A DNA stretch of 64,000 nucleotides from Rana temporaria (lineage: Eukaryota > Chordata > Amphibia > Anura > Ranidae): positions 109,979,909 through 110,043,908 of the forward strand of contig NC_053495.1 of the NCBI RefSeq assembly GCF_905171775.1. Reading direction: 5' to 3'. A program made the position numbers and the translations under genes. The first letter of the stretch is position 1; every line of letters begins with the position of its first letter. Positions 33,400-44,908 of the stretch are shown in pieces. The notes below the pieces were generated by a model. That model saw nothing but the letters and a program-made list of their open reading frames with translations. It ran no database searches and was not told where the DNA came from.

Positions 33400-33895
33400 T
33401 CTCTGCAATAATATATTAAGCAGCCTGTATAATGTATTATTGCTGGGATTTGTAGTCCTCTGTAACTGCTGGTATTCTGTATTGCGTTTTATATAATGTA
33501 TTATTGCTGGGATTTGTAGTCCTCTGTAACTGCTGGTATTCTGCATTGCGTTTTATATAATGTATTGCTGGTATTTGTTGTTCCTCTATAGCTGCTGGTA
33601 TTCTGTATTGTGTTTTATATAATGTATTATTGCTGGGATTTGTAGTCCTCTGTAACTGCTGGTATTCTGCATTGCGTTTTATATAATGTATTGCTGGGAT
33701 TTGTTGTTCCTCTATAGCTTCTGGTATTCTGCATTGCGTTTTATATAATGTATTGCTGGGATTTGTTGTCCTCTGTAACTGCTGGTATTCTCCATTGCGC
33801 TGTATAATGTATTATTGCTGGGGTTCCACCAGCTATAGAGAACTACAAATCCCAGCAATAATACATTATATACAACGCAATGCAGAATAACACCA
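33400..33895. repeat. GCTGGGATTTGTAGTCCTCT tandem repeat with inverted last unit
   Basis: Six to seven units around TATAATGTATTATTGCTGGG + ATTTGTAGTCCTCT; the last (33825-33890) is inverted. Confidence 0.9.
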
Positions 33896-34337
33896 TCTAT
33901 GCTATCTTTCTCTGTAAAAGATAAATAAGTTAAATGATCACTTTAAGCATCATAACCATTAAAGCTTAATGGAGCACAGATAGAATTTATGGTGTGTGTG
34001 CGTGCGCGGGGGGGGGGGGGGGGGGCGTCAAAATGCACCTTCGCCTTAGTTGGCAAAAATCCTTGCACCGGCCCTGTGACTAGCATATTGTAATATACAA
34101 TTAAAAGGTTGGGGACAAGGTGCAGCAATTACCAAAGGCCTCTTTCCAAATGAGCTGCAATATAAAGAACATAATTATTACAAGAAAATATAATATACCA
34201 AAAGAAAAAATAATTGGAGGAAAAAATAAGCTAAGGATCGGTACTTGCAGCATTTGTAACTTCCTTGTTACCCTGAAATGAATGAGGTAATGAAAAGTTT
34301 AATCTATTTTATACTATTTTATTTTATTTTTTTAAAG

Positions 34338-34520
34338 ATCATTGTGGAAAGCCAGATGAGAAGGAAGGAGCCACACTACAAGGTAACTGGAATGCTGAAA
34401 CATATTCGCCGGGAACTGTTGCAAAATTTGCCTGTGTCAATGGATATATCCGAGATGGACCTATTAGGATGGCCTGCATTGAAGGTTCATGGTTGGACAT
34501 TTCTAAAGGACAGTGCAAAA
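34338..34520 (+). CDS. complement control protein (CCP/sushi) module exon
   Basis: A 183-nt exon bounded by a T-rich stretch ending AAAG and by a GTAAGT donor, with phase 1 at both sides, as usual for exons encoding one CCP module. The translated module runs from HCGKPDEKEG through KFACVNGY and MACIEGSW to SKGQCK. It contains the four canonical cysteines and the Trp before the last one. CCP modules build secreted or membrane complement regulators and coagulation proteins such as factor H, C4BP and factor XIII B. Which gene this is cannot be told from one module. It is the strongest host-gene signal in the window and is surrounded by transposons. A similar module follows at 38541-39364 on the same strand. 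Confidence 0.85.
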
Positions 34521-34614
34521 GTAAGTTGCTAATTATCATTAATTTAGTAAATTATATTTTCCTCATTACTTATTTCTTATATATATATAATATTCCATCA
34601 GGGCTAACAACTAT

Positions 34615-35628
34615 GGGCCAGATCCACAAACGAATTACGCCGGCGTATCTATGGATACGCCGCGTAATTTCAAAGTTCCCCCGTCGTATCTTTGTTTTGT
34701 ATACACAAAACAAGATACGACTGAATGAGGGATCGATCCGACAGGCGTAGGTCTTAGTACGCCGTCGGATCGTAGGTGCATATTTACGCTGGCCGCTAGG
34801 TGGCGTTTCCGTCAAATTCCGCGTTGAGTATGTAAATTAGCTAGATATGGCGATCCACAAACGTACGTATGGCCGGCGCATTTTTTTACGTAGTTTCCGT
34901 AAGGCTTTTTTCGGCGTATAGTTACCCCTGGTATATGAGGCGTATCCTATATTAAGTATGGCCGTCGTTCCCGCGTCAAATTTTGAAAATGTTACGTCGT
35001 TTGCGTTAGACCTCGTACACACGGCCGAGGAACTCGACGTGCCAAACACATCGAGTTCCTCGGCCAGTTCAGCCCTGAAGCCGCCGAGGACCTCGGCGGG
35101 AGGAGAGCTCCCATAGAACAACGAGGAAATAGAGAACATGTTCTCTATTTCCTCGCCGAGGTCCTCGTCGGCTTCCTCGGCCGAAAGTGTACACACGACC
35201 AGTTTCCTCGGCAGAATTCAGCCAGAAACTCGGTCGGAAGCTGAATTCTGCCGAGGAAACTGGTCGTGTGTACGGGGCCTAAGTCGTTCGCGAATAGGGA
35301 TTTGCGTAGAATGACGTCACCGTTGTAAACATTGGTTTGTTCCGGTTTCATTTCGAGCATGCGCACTGGGATATCCCCACGGACGGCGCATGCGCAGTTA
35401 AAAAAGGTCATTTATGTCGGGTCAAGACGTATTTACATAAAACACGCCCCCATCACATCCATTTGAATTGCACGCCCTTACGCCGCCAAAGTTACACTAC
35501 GCCGCCGTAACTTACGGCGAGCATTCTTTGAGGATACAAAAAAAAAATATGTAAGTTACGGCGGCGTAGTGTATCAGACATACGCTACGCCCAACGGAAA
35601 TATGCGCCAGGGTACGTGGATCTGGCCC
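34615..35628. mobile_element. GGGCCAGATCCAC-ended TIR element
   Basis: GGGCCAGATCCACAAACG and GGGCCAGATCCACGTACC are inverted ends, with TAT on both sides (34612-34614 and 35629-35631). It is rich in TACGCCG motifs and contains the next MITE. Confidence 0.85.
35009..35279. mobile_element. GGCCCCGTACACACG MITE nested in the TIR element
   Basis: Reverse-orientation copy of 30400-30671, with ends GACCTCGTACACACGG and CGTGTGTACGGGGCC and TTA/TAA outside. Confidence 0.85.
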
Positions 35629-35631
35629 TAT

Positions 35632-36301
35632 AAGTCCATTTGTGAACCCCACATTCTTTATCCCATTACATAACTTCACTAAGGGGGAAGATTAATATTC
35701 ATTCTTCTAGTAATCCTCCAGACATCCTCTGCCCTAAAAAAAATGTCTACATGTCACAACACTCACATGCTCTATTTGGGGCAACCGGCTCCTGCTGACT
35801 CCAGACATCCCCAGCCGTCTGAATGTATTGCTCTGCTTGCACAGCATTTCCCCAAATGATTATGCAATCAGAGCTAGTGTGAATTTATAACCATACCATG
35901 CATGTATGGGAAGCCATTCCTAGGCTATAGATACTAAAGTATTTACATATTCTTAACAAGCATTAATAGCGTTTAAAAAAAGCCATCCCTGTTCTCTGTA
36001 ACTGCATGTACACTGAAATTATTTATCCCTTAAGGGTTAGTTTATCAAAGGAAAGCGAGCACTGTCTTTCTCCTGTGCCCTACACATACACTCTTGTGTC
36101 TCTGTTGGTGAGCTCAGTGGCTGAGAGCAGAGAGAGCACACTGCACATGTGTGGGGCTCAGGAGAAGGACGGCACTTACTCTGTACCACTACAGTGCATT
36201 CATCCTAATGGCTGCTTTGTCCTAGAAAGAACACAGGATGAGTTTGGAAAACTGTTGTTTTGGGACATTTCCCTTATAGTGAAAATTGCCTAAGTTTATG
36301 G
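35632..36301. other. no recognisable gene
   Basis: A stretch near 36050-36270 (GAGAGCACACTGCACATG) looks repeat-like, but its ends cannot be set. Confidence 0.35.
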
Positions 36302-36930
36302 CAGTGGCGGTGCGTCCATAAGGGCGCATGGGCGCCACCCCCTCTCTCCTGCCACCACCTCTATCACCAATAGATAGATTCATGCATAGCGGGGTAATTT
36401 TTTGAAGCACCTGATTGGAGCCATAGGCGCTCACAGTTTACTCAGCTGTGTTAGAAAAACAAATGAATATTCGCTTTCCTAACACTAAACTGCCTCTCCG
36501 CCAATCAGGTGTTTGGGTCTGTTACCCGTCACCTGATTGGCTGAAACGACAGGCGCTGTGATTGGAGGCCTATCAGGCGTCCAATTATAGCAGAGCACAG
36601 GAAGAGAGGACAGGAGAAGACATAGAGGACATGGAAAAGCATGGAGGAAACCCGCTTGCCGCCGTCTCCCGCTACCCCACCGAGACAGGTTAAGTGTCGG
36701 GCAGACGGGGGCACACTGGCAGCATTTGATAGGCACAGTGGGAACATTTGATGGCACAGTGGCAGCATTTGATGGCACAGTGGGAGCATTTGATGGGGCA
36801 TAGTGGGAGCATAGTGGGAGCATTTGATGGGGCACAGTGGGAGCATTTGATGGGGCAAAATGGGAGCATTTGATGGGGCACAATGAGAGCATTTGATGGG
36901 GCACAATGGGAGTATTTGATATGGACAAAA
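36302..36930. mobile_element. hAT-like left end followed by minisatellite
   Basis: Starts CAGTGGCGGTGCGTCCATAA. No inverted end is found. From about 36700 a 23-bp minisatellite GGGAGCATTTGATGGGGCAC runs for about nine units. Confidence 0.55.
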
Positions 36931-37471
36931 TTGTGAAAAAATGGGAATCACATCTACTTAGACAATGTAGTACTCAGCGAATAAGTATCGGGGGGTGTCA
37001 TCAAATATATACTAGAACAACAAAAATAAAAAATAAACGCAAGCACTTCTACACACCCTAAAGAGTTAACTACACAAATATTTTATTAATGTAACATATA
37101 CAGTAAATTACTAGCACTTTACAAAGATCCCCCCATATACCAATACAGAACTCCCTATAATGAAAGGGGGTTCTATGTAAAATAATTCTCTCACACAGTT
37201 CCTCTAAAAGAACCAAACACACTGTGTAGGGCAAAGGTGTACCCCTAGTATACATAAGGGGCAAGAAGCTCAATCCCCACAGTCAGCAAACCCACCCTCC
37301 CCAATATAAACACCCCCCCCCCACATACCTATTTGATGACTCTAAGCCAGCTATTACAGGACCCCTGCAGTTTGTTCCTAAAAGGGGTCTGTGTATGTCT
37401 ATATAGACACAAATGTCATATCTCTCACTATCCTGTAATGGAAAGATGCACTGTATTGTATCCACACTCTA
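36931..37471. other. no recognisable feature
   Basis: Unique-looking AT-rich sequence with no exon or TIR that I can support. Confidence 0.4.
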
Positions 37472-38034
37472 ATGTACACATGATCATTTTTTGGCATGAA
37501 AAAAACGTAATTTTTAAAAAAATATTATTTTAAATGATCGTGTGTGGGCTTCACATCATTTTTCAGCTTCTGAAAAACGTAAAAAGAAAAATTTGAACAT
37601 GCTGCATTTTTTTAACGTTGTTTTAAACAATGTTGTTTTTCGGGTAGTAAAAAATGATTGTATGTGGGCTAAAACGATGTTAAAAACCCACGCATTCTCA
37701 GAAGCAAGTTATGAGACGGGAGCGCTCGTTCTGGTAAAACTACCGTTCATAAAGGAGTAAGCACATTCATCACGCTGTAACAGACAAAAAAGCGCAAATC
37801 GTCTTTTACTAACACGGAATCAGCTAAAGCAGCCCAAAGGTGAATGGAACTTCCCCTTTATAGTGCCGTCGTATGTGTTGTACGTCACCGCGCTTTGCTA
37901 GATAATTTTTTAAAAACAATGGTGTGTGGGCAACGTCATTTTAATGATGAAGTTGGAAAAACGTTGTTTTTTCAACATGCTGAAAAACAACGTTTTTTTT
38001 TCATGCTGAAAAATGATTCTGTGTACGCGGCATT
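37472..38034. mobile_element. GTACACA-ended MITE with CATGAAAAAAACG arms
   Basis: Left TGTACACATGATCATTTTTT and right AAAAATGATTCTGTGTACGC are inverted, followed inward by GCATGAAAAAAACG and its complement. Confidence 0.7.
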
Positions 38035-38540
38035 ATACCCACAACAGTTTTCCCATTCAGATGTTGGTCAGTCAGACTGTGATCGATTTGAGAATGGAGA
38101 GCAGAGGGTTGGTAAACATGTCATGTTTACTGATCTCTGCCTTTCCTGAATGAACACAGTGAGTGATTGATGACTCCTTTAAACTGTGTATGTTATGCTT
38201 TCAGTTTATGAAGAACAGGAAGTCTCTGTACAAAGTGCTACCTGTTCATTCATTCATTGCAGAGAAGAGGATCAGGGATCTGTTTCTCTGTCTGAAAAGT
38301 GAGACATTAGGGGTCTGTTTAGAACCCTGATATTTCACCAACTGGATTAATTACTACCCATATACCTATACCTCTATGTACTTTAACTGAAAGCAGGTTT
38401 TGTTTCCCACATACCACAACAAGTGCAAAAACGCTAAAGGGCCCTGATGGTAGCCGGTAGAAGAACCCACTCAATTTACTTATGTCCCATCTGGTATGAA
38501 ACAAGCTCAGGCTGGACTTCTCCTTTAAGTGTTAAGTTAC

Positions 38541-39364
38541 TGTTCAAAGCCACAGCAAAGTCATGAAAATGGGGAACTAGAAGGTCAGTGGAATGATGAA
38601 ACTTTTCCACCTGGGAAGGTGGCAACTTACATTTGTTGCCAAGGATACAGCCAAACTAGTCCTACCGTGTTTCCCCGAAAATAAGACGTACTCCGAAAAT
38701 AAGCCGTAGCGGGATTTCGACGCAAGATCGAAATATAAGACACCCCTCCGAAAATAAGACGTAGTGATGGCGTGTCGAATCCCCGATAATAAGACGTAGC
38801 GATGGCGTGTCGAATCCCCCGAAAATAAGACGTAGCAATGGGCGTGTCGTATGCGGCGCGGAGCGGTAAACACGTGATATGGTAGTACTGTACTGGTGCG
38901 GAGCTCAGAGCTGTAAAGAAGTGAGGAGAAGCTCTGTACCACCTCTCTCACCCCACACAAACACCAGGGGATAGGGGGAAAAGCTGCTACTGAGCCCAAA
39001 GAGATCACCCCAGCTCCACTGTGCTCCACTCTCAGTCTACAGGTGGACAGAGGAAATTCCAAGAAGCGCAAGTGTGGTTCAGGTAGGCAACCTTTATTTT
39101 CTGAGCTGGAAGACATGATTAGTGAATGGGTTGCTGACAGGAGAGCAAAGGCTTTGGTTGTGCGCAGGGCTGATATTCAAACATTTGCCCATGAAATGGC
39201 ACCACAATTCGACATATAAGACATCCCCCGAAAATAAGCCATAGTGTGATTTTTTGAGGGGAAAAAAATATAAGACAGTGTCTTATTTTCGGGGAAACAC
39301 GGTATTAAAAAGGCCTGCATTGAAGGTGAATGGATAACTGTTTCTAAAGGACAATGCATTGAAG
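38541..39364 (+). pseudogene. second CCP module exon, interrupted by a pogo element
   Basis: Reading from TGT at 38541 gives CSKPQQSHENGELEGQW, then KVATYICCQGY up to 38662. After the transposon the frame resumes with KKACIEGEW and SKGQC, ending in a GTAAGG donor in phase 1 at 39364. Removing 38665-39302 and one TA joins the halves in frame as CCT-ATT-AAA-AAG. The intact module would have the usual four cysteines plus one extra. It shares KACIEGEW and SKGQC with the module at 34338-34520, suggesting tandem exon duplication. The upstream acceptor is not clean. As it stands the exon cannot encode a CCP module. Confidence 0.8.
38665..39302 (+). mobile_element. pogo-like (Tc1/mariner superfamily) non-autonomous element
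   Basis: TIRs CCGTGTTTCCCCGAAAATAA and its inverted partner are flanked by TA. On the plus strand at about 39050-39210 a residual frame gives GSGRQPLFSELEDMISEW and RRADIQTFAHEMA, the CENP-B-type helix-turn-helix of pogo/Tigger transposases. The catalytic domain is absent. GAAAATAAGACGTA repeats fill the left side. Confidence 0.88.
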
Positions 39365-39944
39365 GTAAGGTTTCAAAAATATTTATGAAATATTAAATAT
39401 GACATTCATCTTGAATTCATCCACAAATAAAATTGTTACTGGGCAACATTCACCTTAGACATACACTAAAACAATTGAATGTGAATTTGTCCAACATGCT
39501 TGCAAATGCTACTACAGTAGTACCTTGGATTAATTTGTTCCAGAAGCATGCTTGTAATCCAAAGCACTTGTATATCAAAGCCAGTTTCCACAAAGGAATC
39601 AATGGAAACTCCATGCATTGTTACTAGTCACTAACAAACACAGAAGCCTGGCGTCTGTGTTTTATAATTGATAGAGATCCTGGCGGCACACTCAACCCTC
39701 CCAGCTCTTTCCTGCATATACAACATAGGAGAGGGAGAGACGTGGAGGGGATGGGGCGGGGCATGTAGTTCTAACCTCCAACCCGCATTATCACAAGAAG
39801 CACGCGCCGGCAGCCTGACCTTTTCAGTCCATTCTTTTCTGTGGGGAAGAGCAGTGCTGTGTACTAGACATGAAGGAGAGGTCTGTACTGGTAAAGGACT
39901 AGAGAGGTGCTCTGCACTGGGCAGGAAGGAGGGAAGAGCTCTGT
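39365..39944. other. no recognisable gene
   Basis: Intron-like sequence downstream of the broken CCP exon. Nothing further is supported. Confidence 0.35.
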
Positions 39945-40860
39945 ACTCTGTACGTAGCGCACTCCTGAATCATGCACTCTGTAGGTAGCTCACTCCTGAA
40001 CCATGCACTCTGTACGTAGCGCACTCCTGAACCATGCACATTGTACGTAGCACACACCTGAACCATGCACTCTGTACATCGCACACTTCTAAAACGTGCA
40101 CTCTGAATGTAACGCACTCCTGAACCCAACAAGTAGCACAATCTTGATCCCTGCACTCTGTACGTTGCGCACTCCTCAACCATGCACACTGTACGTAGCA
40201 CACTCCTGAACCGTGCACTCTGTACATAGTACACTCCTGAACAATGCACTCTGTACACAGCACGCTCCTGAGCCTTGCACTCTGTACATAGTACACTTCT
40301 AAACTGTGCACTCTGAATGTAACGCACTCCTGAACTCTGCAAGTAGCACACTCCTGAACCTTGCACTCTGTACGTAGCACAATTATGAACCCTGTACTGT
40401 GAATGCAGTGCACTCCTAAACCCTGAATTCTGTACACTGCCCACTCTGTACAAAGCTCACTCCTGTACTCTCTACACTGTGCTTAGTGCACTGCTCAACC
40501 CTGTACAAAGCACACTCTGCACACTGAACGTAGTGCACTCATTGACCCTGCACTCTGTGCAGTGCAAACTCCTCAACCATGCAATCTGTACATAGCACAC
40601 TGTACATTGACCCTGCACTCTGTGCAGTGCAAACTCCTCAACCATGCAATCTGTACATAGCACACTAATGCATGCTGCACTTTGCATATGGCACACTAAT
40701 CAACTCTGCACTCTGTTCACAGTGCACTGCTCAAATCCCGCACCTCATGTGTAATGCATTCCTTAACTCTGCACTCTGTACATAACACCCCCCGGAACTC
40801 TACAATAAACTGCTGAACCCTGTACTCTGAATGTAGCACACTACTGAACTGTGCATTCTA
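39945..40860. repeat. 28-32-bp minisatellite GCACTCTGTACGTAGCACAC
   Basis: Diverged array of TGCACTCTGTACGTAGCACA + CTCCTGAACC units. The same unit family, more homogeneous, occurs at 60735-61155. Confidence 0.95.
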
Positions 40861-40987
40861 CATTTAGAAAACTGGGGGGGGGGGTTGATTATGTTCATGG
40901 CTAGTGGTGCAATGGGGGCGTGATAGAGTTTCTGCACCTGTTTTCTGAGTAAAAAAGCCATGTAACCTTAGGCCTCATTTACACTTG

Positions 40988-41131
40988 TATTTGTAACTGC
41001 TACCCCTTCTACTGCATGCACTTGTAAACAAAGCTGCATTTTGTTTTGAGGTAGGGTCAGGGGTAAGGTCGAGGGGAGGCCCCATCGGGTAGGCTGTACG
41101 GGGGCCCCCGTGATTTCTAACAGTGGCCCTT
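40988..41131. mobile_element. 3' fragment of the hAT family at 15086-17023
   Basis: Matches 16840-17023 through GGTAGGCTGTACGGGG and GATTTCTAACAGTGGCCCT; the left end is missing. Confidence 0.7.
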
Positions 41132-41133
41132 TC

Positions 41134-42028
41134 TATTGCAGGTACATAGATGACCTCTTGTTTATTGTTTCCAAACCACATGTAGATTTACAGGAGTGGT
41201 TAAACTATATGAACGACAATCAACTCAATTTCAATTTTACTGGAGTTCTAGATAAGAAATGCATGGAATTTCTAGATGTCACGCTGACGGGAGAAAACAG
41301 TGCAGTTATTTCCAACCTCTATAGGAAACCCAGCGCTGGGAATACCCTCCTACGGGCTGATTTTAACCATCCGGGACATACTATAAACAGTATCCCGGTT
41401 GGTCAATTCCTAAGATTGAGGAGGCTTTGCAGCAAAGAATCAGACTTTGATCAAGAAGTCATACACATGTCCAATAGATTCAAGGAAAGAGGTTACCCAA
41501 GAGCCATAATAAATAGGGGCATATCAATAGCCAAGAGAGTACAAAGAAAAGAACTGCTCTTAGATAAACTTCCTGGTCATGATGGACAGGGCCAACCAAA
41601 AAAGCTTAAAGATCAAAACTATACCACTACTTTTTCTACTCCATACAGCAGTGAGTTTCACAAAATAAAAAAGATTGTCACCAAATATCTTCCAATTCTG
41701 TCTAATGACCCCATTTATTGTGATATGTTAAAAGGAGGTGTCCGCACTGTATCCAGGAGGGCTCCATCCCTCAGCAGTTTGTTATCCCCCAGTCTTTTTT
41801 GCAGTAGGCCCACTCAAACCAATTGGTTATCTTTTAATGGAACATTTAGATGTGGTGGTCGAAGTTGCACATACTGCCCTTTCATCTAAAAAGGGGACAC
41901 CGTTACTTCCACCTCTACAGGGAAATCGCACAAGCTACATTCTTTCATTAATTGCAACATACGATATGTAGTATATGTGATCACATACAAACTTTGTTTA
42001 ATACAATATGTTGTTCTTACATATACTT
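41134..42028 (+). pseudogene. Penelope-like element RT/endonuclease remnant
   Basis: An open stretch of about 250 codons begins at the RT box with YIDD and continues through the PLE-type thumb (FLDVTL, IPVGQFLRLRRLCS, RFKERGYPRAI). It ends in the Cys-rich linker CGGRSCTYCPFI and a stop at 41887. Beyond the stop a degenerate GIY-YIG nuclease core is readable (HSFINC, then VVYVIT and LIQYVV) up to about 42028, where it is fused to retroviral sequence. The N-terminal half of the RT is missing. Non-functional. Confidence 0.85.
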
Positions 42029-42700
42029 CTAGGGACAAACGTCCCCCATGACCAAAGGTGTGAATAGTCACTGGTTGGTCTGTGTAAATTTCACATGCTC
42101 TAATGAGAGCAATGAGTTCAGCTGCTTGAGCTGACTGGTAAGGGATGGACTTGGCTTCTAAAACGACATCAGGAAATTTAACTACTGCAGGTGTTGTCAC
42201 TGGGCTCGGCACATAAACCATGCACAAAGACAACATCCGCACCCGGGATGGGTATGTTCATCATGTCCAGTCCGGGGGAGACAACCATTTCAATCTCCTC
42301 CAGACAGTCATGACAATCGGGTCCTTCATCCTCAAATGACTCCATGCCAAGAAGTGCATCTAGGATCATGGCCGGGCCCGATTTACTGGCACTATACTCA
42401 ATGTACAGCTGTGGATTACTGAGGAGAATAACCTCATACTCACTTAATCTCTCAGCTGACATGTGTTGGGTGTGTGTGCCTTTAAGTAGGGTTATTACAT
42501 TATGTGAGGTATATAAGGTTGTAGGATGTCCTAATGTGAACACAGATGCCATTTCTACCACCATAGCGCATGTTGCCAGAGCCCTAAAACAGGACGATAA
42601 ATCCTGGACTTGTGGAGGCATGACCTTTGAAAAATAAGCTACAGGTCGTAGCTTGCCCACGTGTTCTTGGGCCAGCACACCCGCCATGGTTGTACAATTG
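42029..42700 (-). pseudogene. endogenous retrovirus pol remnant: RNase H and connection region
   Basis: Minus-strand translation resembles the RT connection and RNase H region of class I (gamma/epsilon-like) endogenous retroviruses. The RNase H part is internally deleted and ends abruptly at the Penelope-like remnant. It continues the pol frame of 44909-45885 when the palindromic insertion at 42701-44908 is removed. An old, truncated, inactive copy. Confidence 0.75.
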
Positions 42701-44908
42701 AATAAGGTGAACTCCTGCGCTGTCTGAAAGGTGAAGGGGAGGGGGACAAACTGAAAATACTGCTGCAAATATAAAGGTCTACCTCGATAGACTAGAGTGA
42801 AACAGAAAAATTTAAATAAAATACTTGCGCTGTAGAGTGTGGGACAAAGAGTGAAAATTGGGTGATAACATTTATACAGTGGCTAGTGAGAATAATATTT
42901 AGTGAGAACAATATTATAAAGCATATATAGCAATGGAAATAACACAAGGACAGTCCTTAATAAAAATCTGCACTCTGAAAAGGTCCAGATCCGGCACAGT
43001 CCTGCCGTGTATTGGTGTATTCCAACAGAGATAAATCCTGATCTCCAACGGTGCAGGTGTTGTGTAAAAATGATAATGCAAAAAATACACTTTAAGAAAA
43101 AACACGGAAAAAAGTTCTAAAAGAAATATATATAAGACCCTTGGATCCGGAGTATAGGTGGAATAGAATAGTTGAGCCAACACCAAAGTTACATGTATAC
43201 ACCTTTGGTGAACCCAGCTGCTCACCTCGAATTGACCGCAATGTGTCTAGATCAACCTGGTCTAGATGGTTATAGTCCACAAATAGGTAGCACACATAGA
43301 TCTCCGTCCGATGTTTAACATGAAAAAAACAAAGTAAAAAGACAAAAAGAGGCTGATGGTGAAATACCGTCACAAGAAGGGGTTGGCAATTGGGATCTTG
43401 GCGAGTGGGAGTGCACTCACATGTAGGTGAGAGATCTCAGGCTCATATCCACGAGCACCGCACTCGTCAGTCCCTCTATCTTTCCTCTGCTCTTTCTACT
43501 AGATCTCGGGATTCAGATGCTGGCTGTTTTAGTCTCCCCAAGATTTCACAGTGTGTGAAGATGTCTCAGCTGATGTGGGCTTGTGATGACTCCTATCCCT
43601 CTCTCAATGGCTCAGATGGAGCGCTTAGATGGCGTGGTGATGGGGAAGAGGTGAAAAAACATACCCATAGTATAGCCCAGTCAGCAATATAAACAGGTTT
43701 ATTAAAAACAAAGTTAAAACTCACATATAAATACAGGAACTCTGCAACAATCCTTACGAGTGGCGAACTCGTATGTCCGTTCGTCAGATGCTGGAGTGTG
43801 TCCTGCCTACCAATCCCGACGCGTATCGTCACGGTCACGTGACTTCATCAGGGGAACATCCCCTGATGAAGTCACGTGACCGTGACGATACGCGTCGGGA
43901 TTGGTAGGCAGGACACACTCCAGCATCTGACGAACGGACATACGAGTTCGCCACTCGTAAGGATTGTTGCAGAGTTCCTGTATTTATATGTGAGTTTTAA
44001 CTTTGTTTTTAATAAACCTGTTTATATTGCTGACTGGGCTATACTATGGGTATGTTTTTTCACCTCTTCCCCATCACCACGCCATCTGAGCGCTCCATCT
44101 GAGCCATTGAGAGAGGGATAGGAGTCATCACAAACCCACATCAGCTGAGACATCTTCACACACTGTGAAATCTTGGGGAGACTAAAACAGCCAGCATCTG
44201 AATCCCGAGATCTAGTAGAAAGAGCAGAGGAAAGATAGAGGGACTGACGAGTGCGGTGCTCGTGGATATGAGCCTGAGATCTCTCACCTACATGTGAGTG
44301 CACTCCCACTCGCCAAGATCCCAATTGCCAACCCCTTCTTGTGACGGTATTTCACCATCAGCCTCTTTTTGTCTTTTTACTTTGTTTTTTTCATGTTAAA
44401 CATCGGACGGAGATCTATGTGTGCTACCTATTTGTGGACTATAACCATCTAGACCAGGTTGATCTAGACACATTGCGGTCAATTCGAGGTGAGCAGCTGG
44501 GTTCACCAAAGGTGTATACATGTAACTTTGGTGTTGGCTCAACTATTCTATTCCACCTATACTCCGGATCCAAGGGTCTTATATATATTTATTTTAGAAC
44601 TTTTTTCCGTGTTTTTTCTTAAAGTGTATTTTTTGCATTATCATTTTTACACAACACCTGCACCGTTGGAGATCAGGATTTATCTCTGTTGGAATACACC
44701 AATACACGGCAGGACTGTGCCGGATCTGGACCTTTTCAGAGTGCAGATTTTTATTAAGGACTGTCCTTGTGTTATTTCCATTGCTATATATGCTTTATAA
44801 TATTGTTCTCACTAAATATTATTCTCACTAGCCACTGTATAAATGTTATCACCCAATTTTCACTCTTTGTCCCACACTCTACAGCGCAAGTATTTTATTT
44901 AAATTTTT
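42701..44908. mobile_element. palindromic retroposon inserted in ERV pol
   Basis: Flanked by the 15-bp duplication ATGGTTGTACAATTG (42686-42700 and 44909-44923). About 42808-44908 is a near-perfect palindrome with arms of about 1.05 kb around CATCAGGGGAACATCCCCTGATG (centre about 43860). Both arms carry TCACGTGACCGTGACGATAC followed by ACGCGTCGGG. The mirror-image open frames of 81-103 codons have no recognised domain. The long duplication points to LINE-type insertion; the inverted doubling is unusual. Confidence 0.88.

Larger units (their letters stand above)
32483..34076. mobile_element. hAT-type element with G-rich minisatellite
   Basis: TIRs CAGGGCCGGCGC and CAGGGCCGGTGC with perfect 8-bp duplication TGACTAGC (32475-32482 and 34077-34084). 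It contains a G-rich minisatellite (32780-33290) and a 60-70-bp tandem repeat (33400-33900). There is no transposase. Confidence 0.93.

Noticed and set aside
39899..40453. Minus-strand ORFs with YRVQGSGV repeats, and the similar N-terminal part of the ORF at 61190-60720
   Set aside because: Minisatellite translation; in the second case it is fused by chance to the L1 frame.
43390..44324. Mirror-image 81-103-codon ORFs in the palindromic retroposon
   Set aside because: Arms are inverted copies; the frames lack family signature and are not conserved in the related copy at 48157-49462.
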